Origin: Nitratiruptor sp.
GTDB lineage: Bacteria > Campylobacterota > Campylobacteria > Campylobacterales > Nitratiruptoraceae
Assembly (NCBI GenBank): GCA_009659925.1
Contig: PUXW01000004.1
Coordinates: forward strand, 1 to 32,597
Reading direction: 5' to 3'
Length of the DNA: 32,597 nt
Shown one piece after another: positions 24,663 to 32,597 of the stretch; the first letter of the stretch is position 1; each line of letters begins with the position of its first letter. The notes below the pieces were generated by a model. The model saw only the letters and a program-made list of their open reading frames with translations. It made no database searches and was not told the DNA's origin. The position numbers and the translations under genes are program-made.

Positions 24663-26371
24663 TGGACCATCTCAAAGCCTTCCTCAAAGCCTCCGACATT
24701 ACTAAGACCACCATCTTTCCCTACCTCCAATGCACCGAAGAGGAGGGGACGATCCTGCGCGAAATTTTGCGGCGCTATCTCCTCGGAGAGGAGGGGATTG
24801 TCGTCTTCGATCTGTTGGATGGGCTCTCCCAGATCAAAGAGTTCGACCACCTCCGCTTCCTCCCTTCGTTACGGCGCCTCCTCGATCTTGGGTGGGTGGC
24901 TCTCGGAGGCTTTGCCAGCGAAACGATCCAGAGCGATCTGGAACTCCTCCACAAAGAGCTTGTTCCAACCCCTTTGCTCTTCCGCCTCCTCGAGGCAGGT
25001 CGGCTTGAACCGCCTCCACCCCAATTGAGCCCCTACAAGGACCATCTCGACTACCTCCAAGATCAGTTTCGCCGCATTGAGCTCTATTGGCAGCGCTCCC
25101 AGCGTCCCCCCGCCCCCAAACTCGCCCTCATCGAGAGGGAGATTGCCGTAATAGAGGAGCAGATCGACAAGCGGCTCCAGATGACCTCGGAACCGATGGA
25201 GCTAGAGCGGCTCTTCGATGAGGTCGGTCTCGACTGGCATGAACGCCTCCTCTTTACTGCCCTGTTACGGGAGGAGTATATGGGAGGGGATGGGGGATTG
25301 CGGGAGATGAATGCCCTTTTGCGCCTGATTAGTTCAACCACTAGGGAGCGTTTGCTCTATCGAAGTCTCTTGGAAGATGGGGGCAAACTGGTGGCTCAAG
25401 GGCTTTTGGACTATGAGGAGGTCTTCCCTCCCTTTGGAGGATCGAGCCGAACCTTCTTCATTCCCGATGGCATCCTTCGGCGTCTCCTCCATCCGGAGCG
25501 TAAACGCTCCAGGAAGCGCCTCAAGCTTCAGAACCTCATCAAAGAACAAGATATCTTCGAACTCATCGAACCCACCACCTCCCTGGAAGATGTGGTACTC
25601 CATCCCCAGACCAGGGCGACCTTGGAGGCCCTCTTGCGCCAGATGGATCCCAAGGTCATCCAACGCCTCAAACGGTGGGGGATCAAGAAGCATCGCAACA
25701 TCGAGGCCCGTATCATCTTTTACGGACCTCCAGGAACGGGCAAGACCCTAACCGCCCTCTCCCTCGCCAAGTCCTTGAAGCGCCCCGTCTTGAGCTTCGA
25801 TTGCTCCAAGATCCTCTCCATGTATGTGGGAGAGAGTGAGAAGAATGTGCGTAAGATCTTCGACACCTTCCACGATATCCGTTCCAAAGTGGCCCGGGAG
25901 CCGGTCCTCCTCCTCAACGAGGCTGACCAGTTCCTCAGTCAGCGGAGCTACGCTCCTGGCAACAGCGCCGACAAGATGCACAACCAGATGCAAAACATCT
26001 TCTTGGAGCAGATCGAGCGCTTCGAGGGGATCCTGATCGCCACCACCAACCTCCTGGAGACCATCGATCCTGCCTTTTCGAGGCGTTTCAACTACAAGAT
26101 CGAATTCAAGCGGCCCACCTTCGAGGAGCGCATCAAGCTGTGGGAGAAGATGTTACCAAAAGAGGCAGAATATGCGCCGGACTTTGCTATTGAGAAGCTT
26201 GCCCGCTACGAGTTGACGGGAGGGCAGATCCACCTGGTTATCAAGAATACCGCTTATAAGGTGGCGGTGCGGGAGGAGCCCATCTTCACGATGGCCGACT
26301 TCATCGAGGAGATTGAGCGGGAGCGGAGTGGAGCCTTTGGGGATGCCAAGTCGATGGGCTTCCTCCAGTAG
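24662..26371 (+). CDS. AAA+ ATPase with an Asn-Glu Walker B and unrecognised N-terminal region
   Basis: This protein is 569 residues long. The first 290 or so residues are helical, charged and not recognised. A single AAA+ module follows: Walker A GPPGTGKT (355-362), a pore-loop-like KILSMYVGES segment, Walker B LLLNEAD with N419 in place of the usual Asp and E420 retained, sensor 1 ATTN, arginine finger FSRRF and sensor 2 LTGGQ. The LLLNEAD form is, to my knowledge, common in a COG0464-like branch, so it is probably active. The ATG at 24662 overlaps the nfo stop (TGATG), with GGAGGGG just upstream; GTG at 24659 is the alternative. The target is unknown. Confidence 0.88.
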   Translation: MDHLKAFLKASDITKTTIFPYLQCTEEEGTILREILRRYLLGEEGIVVFDLLDGLSQIKEFDHLRFLPSLRRLLDLGWVALGGFASETIQSDLELLHKELVPTPLLFRLLEAGRLEPPPPQLSPYKDHLDYLQDQFRRIELYWQRSQRPPAPKLALIEREIAVIEEQIDKRLQMTSEPMELERLFDEVGLDWHERLLFTALLREEYMGGDGGLREMNALLRLISSTTRERLLYRSLLEDGGKLVAQGLLDYEEVFPPFGGSSRTFFIPDGILRRLLHPERKRSRKRLKLQNLIKEQDIFELIEPTTSLEDVVLHPQTRATLEALLRQMDPKVIQRLKRWGIKKHRNIEARIIFYGPPGTGKTLTALSLAKSLKRPVLSFDCSKILSMYVGESEKNVRKIFDTFHDIRSKVAREPVLLLNEADQFLSQRSYAPGNSADKMHNQMQNIFLEQIERFEGILIATTNLLETIDPAFSRRFNYKIEFKRPTFEERIKLWEKMLPKEAEYAPDFAIEKLARYELTGGQIHLVIKNTAYKVAVREEPIFTMADFIEEIERERSGAFGDAKSMGFLQ

Positions 26372-26374
26372 AGT

Positions 26375-26455
26375 TGTTTCTTGATGAAACATCCAGGTCC
26401 AAAAGAAAAAATTATCGGCGGTGTAAAAAAATTTTCAAATTTTTTCTGATACACT
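26375..26455 (+). promoter_or_regulatory. Gap upstream of nuoA with hairpins and a candidate promoter
   Basis: This lies in the 128-base gap before nuoA. TGTTTC (26375-26380) pairs with GAAACA (26386-26391). An AT-only hairpin pairs AAAAAATT with AATTTTTT (26426-26445). Either might end the ATPase transcript. TACACT at 26450-26455, directly after the long A/T tract, could be a -10 box of the complex I operon; TATGCT at 26473-26478 is a second option. The A/T periodicity resembles Campylobacterota promoters, but the exact box is uncertain. Confidence 0.35.
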
Positions 26456-26499
26456 TGCCAGTAGAGTAGAGGTATGCTACCTGAAGAAAAGGAGTCTCC

Positions 26500-26892
26500 A
26501 TGATGAGTCATATGGATGTGGCCCATCCCTATTTTGGTGCCTTTTTACTCTTCGTCATCACGGCGGTTGCCTTCACCGCCACAACGGCCCTGGCCCGATT
26601 TGTGAGCCGCTCCCTCGCTAGGCTCGATACCGAAAAGCTCAAAGTGGCCATCTATGAGTGTGGTCCAGAGCCCAACAAACAGCCCAACCGCATCTCCGCC
26701 CAATTCTACCTGATCGCCCTCCTCTTCATCCTCTTCGACGTGGAGATTATCTTCATGTTCCCCTGGGCGGTGGATTTCAAGATCTTGGGATGGTTCGGTT
26801 TTGCCGAAATGATCCTCTTCATCCTCCTCTTGGCAATTGGTTTCATCTATGCTTGGAAGAAAGGAGCCTTGGAATGGCACAGCATCAGGTAA
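26500..26892 (+). CDS. nuoA: Complex I subunit NuoA
   Basis: This 130-residue membrane subunit of the proton-pumping quinone oxidoreductase has three predicted membrane segments, at about residues 11-34, 68-90 and 99-119. The conserved cytoplasmic loop contains YECGPEP (52-58), and FDVEIIF (79-85) holds the conserved acidic pair at D80 and E82. The start is ATG at 26500 with AAAAGGAG at 26487-26494; ATG at 26503 is equally possible. It is first in the nuo operon, and its end overlaps nuoB by 19 bases. Confidence 0.97.
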   Translation: MMSHMDVAHPYFGAFLLFVITAVAFTATTALARFVSRSLARLDTEKLKVAIYECGPEPNKQPNRISAQFYLIALLFILFDVEIIFMFPWAVDFKILGWFGFAEMILFILLLAIGFIYAWKKGALEWHSIR

Positions 26893-27383
26893 ATTACGCG
26901 GCAAGCGGTGGCCTTCCCGTCGCCCTCACCACGGTGGACAAGCTGGTCAACTGGGGGCGTACCAACTCCTTGTGGGTCCTCACCTATGGGTTGGCCTGCT
27001 GCGCGATCGAGATGATGGCAAGTGGAGCGAGCCGGTACGATTTTGACCGGTTTGGGGTGATCTTTCGAGCCAGTCCCCGCCAAGCGGATGTGATGATCGT
27101 AGCGGGAACCTTGACCAAGAAACATGCCGAATTCATCCGGCGGCTCTACGATCAAATGGCTGAGCCCAAGTGGGTCATCTCCATGGGAAGCTGTGCCAAT
27201 ACCGGAGGGATGTTCAACACCTACGCCACGGTCCAAGGGGTCGATCGGGTCATTCCGGTCGACATCTATTTACCCGGATGTGCCCCACGGCCAGAGACCT
27301 TGCAATACGCGGTCATGCTCTTGCAAAAGCAGATCCGCAAACGCTCAATCTTTCAAAAACCAAAGCCAAAAAGGTTGGTGTGA
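26874..27383 (+). CDS. nuoB: Complex I subunit NuoB
   Basis: This 169-residue peripheral-arm subunit carries cluster N2, the last iron-sulfur centre before quinone. The ligands are C42 and C43 ([10 protein letters not shown]), C107 (MGSCANTGG) and C136 (LPGCAPRP). The ATG at 26874 is chosen because AAGGAG lies seven bases upstream and the product has the usual length; the open frame upstream lies inside nuoA. The stop overlaps nuoC by one base (TGATG). Confidence 0.98.
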   Translation: MAQHQVNYAASGGLPVALTTVDKLVNWGRTNSLWVLTYGLACCAIEMMASGASRYDFDRFGVIFRASPRQADVMIVAGTLTKKHAEFIRRLYDQMAEPKWVISMGSCANTGGMFNTYATVQGVDRVIPVDIYLPGCAPRPETLQYAVMLLQKQIRKRSIFQKPKPKRLV

Positions 27384-28174
27384 TGAGACCCTATAGACCC
27401 AAGGACAATCTCCAGGCCAAAGCCTACTACAACGATCGCTTTTGGGTGGCCCCGCGCATCCCGGAGGAGCCTGTGGAGGATCCGGTCTTTGCCGCCGATT
27501 TGGCCAGTCTCCAAGAGCACTATCCCATCCAGCGGGCCTACATCCAACGGGGACAGCTGGTAATTCACATCGATGCGAAGGAGAATAAAGAGGTCCTGCG
27601 CTACCTCAAGGAGGAGCTCGGATACGATGTCTTGAGTGAGTTGAGTGCCATCGACTACCTGGCCCAGGATGGGGAGTTTGAGATCTTCTACCAACTGCTC
27701 TCCCTCGAAAAGGCCAAACGGATTCGGGTCAAGTGCCGTATCAAAGAGCACGAGGCTATCGAGAGCGTTGAGTCCATCTTCCGAAGCGCCGATTGGAGTG
27801 AACGGGAGATGTACGATATGTTTGGGATCAAAGTCAACAACCATCCCAACCTCAAGCGGATCCTCATGCCCGACGATTGGGTTGGCCATCCACTACGCAA
27901 AACCTATCCCCTCCATGGAGATGAGGCGGCCCAGTGGTACGAGGTGGATAAGATCTTTGGCAAGGAGTATCGCGATATCATCGGACCTGAGCAGCGGGAT
28001 GCCGCCTTCGTCGATCCCAATGATACATGCAACTTCGCCCGGATCAAACACGAGGTCCCACGCTGTGCCGATCCCAATAGTGAGCCGATCCGCATCGAGA
28101 AGTTCAATGACGATGCTCCATTCGTCGAGACCTTCGATCTGAAGAAAGCCAAAATCGTCAATCGCGACAGATAG
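27383..28174 (+). CDS. nuoC: Complex I subunit NuoC
   Basis: This 263-residue 30-kDa subunit is separate from NuoD, unlike the NuoCD fusion of E. coli. The signature is present: [14 protein letters not shown], then [21 protein letters not shown]. It carries no cofactor and links the input module to NuoB/NuoD. The ATG at 27383 overlaps the nuoB stop by one base and is preceded by a weak AAAAGG site. The C-terminal extension after the signature is about 70 residues, with [17 protein letters not shown]. Confidence 0.96.
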   Translation: MRPYRPKDNLQAKAYYNDRFWVAPRIPEEPVEDPVFAADLASLQEHYPIQRAYIQRGQLVIHIDAKENKEVLRYLKEELGYDVLSELSAIDYLAQDGEFEIFYQLLSLEKAKRIRVKCRIKEHEAIESVESIFRSADWSEREMYDMFGIKVNNHPNLKRILMPDDWVGHPLRKTYPLHGDEAAQWYEVDKIFGKEYRDIIGPEQRDAAFVDPNDTCNFARIKHEVPRCADPNSEPIRIEKFNDDAPFVETFDLKKAKIVNRDR

Positions 28175-28182
28175 GGGTGAGC

Positions 28183-29415
28183 ATGCAGCAGCGCAACAGA
28201 CTAGAGCCATATTTTGAGAATCTCGTCTTCGAGCGGGACGACAACCATATGGTGATCAACTTCGGCCCCCAACATCCCTCGGCCCACGGCCAGCTCCGGC
28301 TCATCCTCGAGATGGATGGGGAGCAAGTCGCCAAGGCCTGGCCCGATATCGGCTACCTCCATCGGGGGATGGAGAAGATGGCCGAGAACATGATCTACAA
28401 CGAGTTCCTCCCCACCACGGACCGGATGGATTACATCGCCGCTACATCCAATAACTACGCCTTCGCCCTAGCCGTCGAGCGACTCTTGGGTATCGAGGAC
28501 AAGGTCCCTCGGCGGGCTAAGGTAATCCGGATGATCCTCCTGGAGCTCAATCGTATCATCTCCCACCTCTTCTGGCTTGCTACCCACGCTTTGGATGTTG
28601 GGGCAATGAGCGTCTTCCTCTACTGCTTCCGGGAGCGGGAGTATGCCATGGACCTCATGGAGGACTATTGTGGTGCCCGTTTGACCCATAGTGCTGTACG
28701 CATTGGAGGGGTACCCCTCGATCTGCCGGAGGGGTGGTTGGAGCGGCTCAACTGGTTCCTCAATATCCTTCCCGAGCAGATCGAACTCTACGAGGGCCTC
28801 TTGAGCGAAAACAGGATCTGGCGTATGCGGTTGGAGAATGTAGGGGTCATTCCTCCCGAGATGGCCAAGCAGTGGGCTTGTAGCGGAATCATGCTCCGTG
28901 GTTCTGGAATCCCCTACGATATCCGTAAAGAGGAGCCCTACGAGCTCTACGATGAAGTTGATTTTGATGTTCCGGTCTCGGAGACGTGCGATAGTTATGG
29001 GCGCTACAAGCTCTACATGGAAGAGATGCGCCAGTCCATCCGGATCATCCGGCAACTCATTCCGATGTACAAGGAGACCGAACCCCAGTTGCTCGCCCAT
29101 GTCCCCGAGTACATCAGTGCCCACAAAGAGGATATCATGACCCAGAACTACTCCCTGATGCAGCACTTTGTGCTGGTGACTCAGGGAATGCGTCCGCCAG
29201 TGGGAGAGGTCTATGTCCCGACTGAGTCTCCTAAAGGGGAGCTGGGCTTTTATATCCGAAGCGAAGGGGAGCCCTATCCCTATCGCATGAAGATCCGAGC
29301 TCCCAGCTTCTGGCACACCGGTATTTTGCAAGATCTCCTGCCAGGCCACTACCTGGCCGATGTGGTGACGATCATCGGATCGACCAACATCGTCTTTGGT
29401 GAGATCGATAGATAA
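28183..29415 (+). CDS. nuoD: Complex I subunit NuoD
   Basis: This 410-residue 49-kDa subunit forms the quinone-binding cavity with NuoB. It shows [13 protein letters not shown] with the quinone-site histidine, [21 protein letters not shown] with the conserved tyrosine region, and a C-terminal [20 protein letters not shown] ending typical of the family. The ATG at 28183 is chosen over GTG at 28177, because AGGGGTGAG fits the ATG and the GTG would have no ribosome-binding site. The gap to nuoC is eight bases. Confidence 0.97.
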   Translation: MQQRNRLEPYFENLVFERDDNHMVINFGPQHPSAHGQLRLILEMDGEQVAKAWPDIGYLHRGMEKMAENMIYNEFLPTTDRMDYIAATSNNYAFALAVERLLGIEDKVPRRAKVIRMILLELNRIISHLFWLATHALDVGAMSVFLYCFREREYAMDLMEDYCGARLTHSAVRIGGVPLDLPEGWLERLNWFLNILPEQIELYEGLLSENRIWRMRLENVGVIPPEMAKQWACSGIMLRGSGIPYDIRKEEPYELYDEVDFDVPVSETCDSYGRYKLYMEEMRQSIRIIRQLIPMYKETEPQLLAHVPEYISAHKEDIMTQNYSLMQHFVLVTQGMRPPVGEVYVPTESPKGELGFYIRSEGEPYPYRMKIRAPSFWHTGILQDLLPGHYLADVVTIIGSTNIVFGEIDR

Positions 29416-29424
29416 GGATGGGCT

Positions 29425-29667
29425 ATGGTACGATACGATTTGCGACACCTCCACGAAAACTTCTACGATCGGATGATGGAGCTATTGGACAAGGAGGTCA
29501 AGGAGGGAGAGGTGGCCATCTTCCTCTTCGAGATCTTCCATCAGGGCAAATCCAACTTTGAAGCGGTCCAAAAGAGCGCCGATTTGATCAAAGAGGCCGG
29601 CCACGAGCTGCTCAACTCATTGAAATTCAACGAGGTCGACTGGACGATCGTCGTGCGCAAGAAGTGA
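29425..29667 (+). CDS. Small cysteine-free NuoE-position protein (HP1264 type)
   Basis: This 80-residue protein occupies the nuoE slot between nuoD and the NuoF-like gene. It has no cysteine, so it cannot carry the [2Fe-2S] N1a cluster of true NuoE. It is probably a two-helix plus beta fold, with FDRMMELL-like and SADLIKEAGHELLNSL helices. In Helicobacter and Campylobacter the corresponding small proteins (HP1264, Cj1574c) replace NuoE. I infer it is an assembly or docking subunit for the alternative input module. It begins at ATG 29425, nine bases after the nuoD stop, with AAGGAT upstream. Confidence 0.85.
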   Translation: MVRYDLRHLHENFYDRMMELLDKEVKEGEVAIFLFEIFHQGKSNFEAVQKSADLIKEAGHELLNSLKFNEVDWTIVVRKK

Positions 29668-29677
29668 GGACTCGGCC

Positions 29678-31720
29678 ATGAGTAAAGTCTACTTTTCAAC
29701 CTGGAAAGGTGAACTCATCGACAACCGGGGCAAGCCCCGGGAGGAGTGGGCCGAATCGGCTTACAACTTTCCGGTCCACTACAATGCCGACCGGGATTCA
29801 AAGGCCTTCATTGGGTGGGCTGGGGTTGCTCTTTTCGATCCGGATGTGGATGTGGTCAAGCTAGCAACCGAGTACGCCTACCAATACCAGGTCTACTCCG
29901 AGGCCTGTGGTCGGTGTGCCCCCGGGCGCTGGGGAGGGCGGATCCTCTACGACCTCTTCGATAAGATCGCCCGAGGAGAGGGGAGCTGGGCCGATGTGGA
30001 GCATCTCAAGGAGGTGAGCTCCACCATGATGGAGACCAGCAAGTGCGAGATTGGCAAGACCGTTCCCAAGCCTTTGCTGGATATCCTCACCCATTTCGAG
30101 GGGGAGATCCGGGAGCTCATCGAGGAGCAAAAACCCTCCAAATACTACCACGACACGGGGATCAGCTATATTGCCAAGGTAACCGCTCCGTGTATGGATG
30201 CTTGTCCGGCCCATGTGGACATCCCCGCCTACATCGAAGGGGTCCGGGATTTGCGCTTTGACGATAGCCTCCAAGCTACCCGCAAGACTATGCCCTTGGC
30301 CCATACCTGTGGACGGGTCTGTCCCCACCCCTGTGAAGATGAGTGTCGCCGTGCCAATTTGGACGAGCCCATCTCCATCATGGAGCTCAAGCGTATCGGA
30401 GCCGATTTTGAGGATGATCACTCCCTCTTCTGGCTCCATCCCAGAAAACCGAAGCCCCTCAATGGCAAGAAGGTCGCCATCATCGGGGCTGGGCCGGCCG
30501 GATTGACGGGAGCCTACTATCTGGCTATGGAGGGGGTCGCTTGCGATGTCTACGAGGAGCTCCCCGTTCTGGGGGGTGAGGTGGCCGTTGGAGTACCCCA
30601 GTATCGCATGCCCATCGAGAAGTATCGGCGCGATATCGAGTTGGTCGGAAGTTTACCCGGAGTCCAGTTCATCACCGGCAAACGGGTGAATGCCGATGAT
30701 ATGCGCAAGTTCGAGAAGGAGTATGACGCCATCTTGGTGGCCACAGGAACCCGGATCTCCAAGAAGATCCGAGCCAAGAACGAGCGCCCCGAGATCAAGG
30801 GATACTGGGGGGCCATCAACTTCTTGGACTGCATCAACCTTTGGGTCAAGTATGGTATCCCCGTGCCCGAAGAGGTGCGCAAGCAGCAGATGCTGGACAA
30901 AGAGTATGTCGATTTGACCGGCAAGACCCTGGTCTGCGTGGGCGGGGGTTTTACTTCGATGGATGTGGTCCGATGCGCTATCCGAGCCAACGCCAAGAAG
31001 GTAATCATGCTCTATCGCCGGGACGAAGCTACCATCATCCGAAACACCACCTACGAAGAGTACCACGAAGCGGTGGAAGAGGGGGTGGAGTTTATCTTCT
31101 ATTCGGCCGTGGAGGAGATCATCACCGATGAGGAGGATCGGATCAAGGCCCTCAAGGTCAACCGGTTCGAGCTCATCCCCGATCCCAACGGGGGGCGGCC
31201 CCAGCTGAAGAAGATCGAGGGGGCCGATTTTACCATCGAGTGCGACTATCTCGTCCCTGCGGTGAGCCAGAGTGCCGACTTGTCCCATCTGCCAGAAGAG
31301 TGGGAGATTGAGCTTACAAGCTGGGGGACCATCAAGACCGATGGCAAGACCTACATGAGTTCGCGCAAGGGGGTCTTTGCCGCCGGCGATTGTGAATATG
31401 GCCCGATGACCATCGTCAACGCCGTCGGTCAAGCCAAACGGGCCGCTTCGGTTATGAGCCGCTATGTCCAAACCGGAGAGGTGAGCCTTACCGACGAGGA
31501 GATCATGGAGGACCATCTGCGAGCCCTCAAGGTCTACGACAAGAAGGAGAAGATTCGGGGCTGGATGCCGGGACTGCCTCGGCAAAAGAGCGAGATCCTC
31601 ACCGTCGAAGAGCGCAAGAACAACTACAGGGAGGTCAACCTGGGGCTCACCCAGGAACAGGCAATCGCCGAGTCGGAGCGCTGTATGCGCTGTTACTACA
31701 TTGCGATGGTCGCGGTATAA
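29678..31720 (+). CDS. NuoF-position fusion: NuoF C-terminal FeS segment plus GltD-like flavoprotein
   Basis: This protein is 680 residues long. Residues 60-145 resemble the end of NuoF that binds cluster N3: ACGRCAPGR, then SKCEIGKTVP. The usual third Cys is Gly at 83, leaving C77, C80 and C123. Residues 170-225 are a GltD/DPYD-type double cluster region (C172, C176, C211, C215, C219, C223). An FAD Rossmann motif IIGAGPAGLTGAY starts near 268 and a pyridine nucleotide motif VCVGGGFTSMD near 419, with LYRRDE suggesting NADPH. FAADGD-like FAAGD is at 567-571, and CMRC is at 669-672. No FMN/NADH domain of NuoF is present. I infer that it feeds electrons from NADPH, flavodoxin or ferredoxin into NuoG. 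Confidence 0.85.
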   Translation: MSKVYFSTWKGELIDNRGKPREEWAESAYNFPVHYNADRDSKAFIGWAGVALFDPDVDVVKLATEYAYQYQVYSEACGRCAPGRWGGRILYDLFDKIARGEGSWADVEHLKEVSSTMMETSKCEIGKTVPKPLLDILTHFEGEIRELIEEQKPSKYYHDTGISYIAKVTAPCMDACPAHVDIPAYIEGVRDLRFDDSLQATRKTMPLAHTCGRVCPHPCEDECRRANLDEPISIMELKRIGADFEDDHSLFWLHPRKPKPLNGKKVAIIGAGPAGLTGAYYLAMEGVACDVYEELPVLGGEVAVGVPQYRMPIEKYRRDIELVGSLPGVQFITGKRVNADDMRKFEKEYDAILVATGTRISKKIRAKNERPEIKGYWGAINFLDCINLWVKYGIPVPEEVRKQQMLDKEYVDLTGKTLVCVGGGFTSMDVVRCAIRANAKKVIMLYRRDEATIIRNTTYEEYHEAVEEGVEFIFYSAVEEIITDEEDRIKALKVNRFELIPDPNGGRPQLKKIEGADFTIECDYLVPAVSQSADLSHLPEEWEIELTSWGTIKTDGKTYMSSRKGVFAAGDCEYGPMTIVNAVGQAKRAASVMSRYVQTGEVSLTDEEIMEDHLRALKVYDKKEKIRGWMPGLPRQKSEILTVEERKNNYREVNLGLTQEQAIAESERCMRCYYIAMVAV

Positions 31721-31729
31721 GGGTTGGAG

Positions 31730-32597
31730 ATGGTCAAGTTCTACATCGATGGAAAAGAGGTCCACGCCAACAAGGGAGAGACGATCCTCCAGGTTGCCAG
31801 GAGGGAGGGGATCTACATTCCAACCATGTGCTACCTTTCCAAGGTGAAGCCCATTGAGTCGTGTCGCCTGTGTGTCGTAGAGGTGGAGGGGGTCGATGGA
31901 TTCATCCTCAGCTGTCAAACCCCTCCCACTCCAGACGCTAAGGTCTTCACCAACTCCCCAGCTCTTTTGGAGCATCGGCGCAACATTATGAAGCTCTATG
32001 ACGTGAACCATCCCCTAGAGTGCGGGGTGTGTGACAAGAGTGGGGAGTGTGAGCTGCAGAACAAGAACCTGGAATTTGGGGTGGATTCCCAGGAGTTCAC
32101 CGCCAAGGAGCAGTACCGCCCCATCCAACATTGGCGCTACCTCCAGTACGATCCGAGTCTGTGCATCTTGTGTGAGCGGTGTGTCCATGTGTGTAACGAG
32201 GTGATCGGAGACGATGCCATCGAAATCTACTATGGGGGGTATAAGTCCCACATCGTCCCCAAAGATGCTCCAACCCTTGAGTGTACCTTTTGTGGGGAGT
32301 GTGTGGCGGTCTGTCCCGTGGGTGCCTTCATCAGCTCCGATTTCAAATACAGTGCCAACGCCTGGGAGCTCACCCGTATTCCAGGGGCATGTGCCCACTG
32401 TAGCGCCGCCTGCCACCTCTACTACGAGACCAAACATACCTCCATCTTCAACCCCGAACCCAAGATCTATCGGGTCAAGAACGAGTTCGAATTTTCCAAC
32501 CTCTGCGGGGCTGGGCGGTTTGGTTTCGACTTTGAGAACCGGGTGGAAGGCAAGGACGAGGAGGCTTTTGAGCGGGCGATTGAAGCCTTCAAGCGGG
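31730..32597 (+). CDS. nuoG: Complex I subunit NuoG, 3' end cut by the window
   Basis: The first 289 residues are present. They carry the full iron-sulfur ladder of the N-terminal part: N1b [2Fe-2S] C34, C45, C48 and C62; N5 H94, C98, C101 and C107; two ferredoxin-like 4Fe-4S motifs C145-C148-C151-C155 and C185-C188-C191-C195; and the N7-type set C221, C224, C228 and C259 at the start of the molybdopterin-like domain. The fold is that of the 75-kDa subunit, linking the input module to NuoB. The ATG at 31730 lies nine bases after the preceding stop codon, with GGGTTGG upstream. The remainder is outside the window. Confidence 0.97.
   Translation, partial: MVKFYIDGKEVHANKGETILQVARREGIYIPTMCYLSKVKPIESCRLCVVEVEGVDGFILSCQTPPTPDAKVFTNSPALLEHRRNIMKLYDVNHPLECGVCDKSGECELQNKNLEFGVDSQEFTAKEQYRPIQHWRYLQYDPSLCILCERCVHVCNEVIGDDAIEIYYGGYKSHIVPKDAPTLECTFCGECVAVCPVGAFISSDFKYSANAWELTRIPGACAHCSAACHLYYETKHTSIFNPEPKIYRVKNEFEFSNLCGAGRFGFDFENRVEGKDEEAFERAIEAFKR

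Overview
The window is 32.6 kb of a bacterial chromosome and is almost entirely coding. Gene content points to Campylobacterota (the former Epsilonproteobacteria). The complex I genes run nuoA-B-C-D, then a small cysteine-free gene and a NuoF-like fusion in place of ordinary nuoE and nuoF, then nuoG. A PglE/PglF sugar pathway and T-rich TATAAT promoters without a clear -35 box also fit. The G+C content looks moderate to high for that phylum, so a vent-type lineage such as Nitratifractor or Hydrogenimonas is more plausible than Campylobacter or Helicobacter. The genus cannot be fixed from reading alone. rpoB and rpoC are separate genes here, unlike the fused rpoBC of Helicobacter and Wolinella.

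Region 1 (1-16,984, + strand) is translation and transcription machinery: tRNA-Gly, tRNA-Thr, tuf, rpmG, tRNA-Trp, secE, nusG, rplK, rplA, rplJ, rplL, rpoB, rpoC, rpsL, rpsG, fusA, a small cupin gene overlapping the end of fusA, and tRNA-Arg. The order tRNA-Gly, tRNA-Thr, tuf, secE, nusG, rplKAJL, rpoBC resembles the tufB-rpoBC region of E. coli. The rpsL-rpsG-fusA block follows directly. Hairpins flank rpmG, separate rplL from rpoB, lie between rpsL and rpsG, and form a candidate L10 leader before rplJ.

Region 2 (17,039-18,993, + strand) is a three-gene run with its own TATAAT: a membrane-anchored GGDEF protein, a PPP-type metallophosphoesterase and a Mut7-C-type protein. The phosphoesterase has its essential first metal motif upstream of every ATG, GTG or TTG codon in frame. 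The only start-like codon is an ATA sitting in an ATAA overlap with the GGDEF stop codon.

Region 3 (18,875-23,314, - strand) is a surface-sugar operon: a small membrane protein, a UDP-sugar dehydrogenase, a PglE-like aminotransferase and a PglF-like membrane 4,6-dehydratase, all overlapping by a few bases. Its last gene runs 119 bases into the convergent Mut7-C-type gene, giving the PglF-like protein a Pro/Ser/Ala-rich tail. A 33-bp divergent gap separates this operon from Region 4.

Region 4 (23,348-26,371, + strand) has a lipoprotein, endonuclease IV and an AAA+ ATPase with an Asn-Glu Walker B, all overlapping.

Region 5 (26,395-end, + strand) is the start of the complex I operon; nuoG is cut by the window edge. 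The NuoF position holds a 680-residue fusion of a NuoF C-terminal iron-sulfur segment, with one expected cysteine replaced by Gly, to a GltD-like flavoprotein. It has no FMN/NADH domain. This implies an electron input other than the classical NADH module.

I found no CRISPR array, insertion sequence, prophage or rRNA gene.
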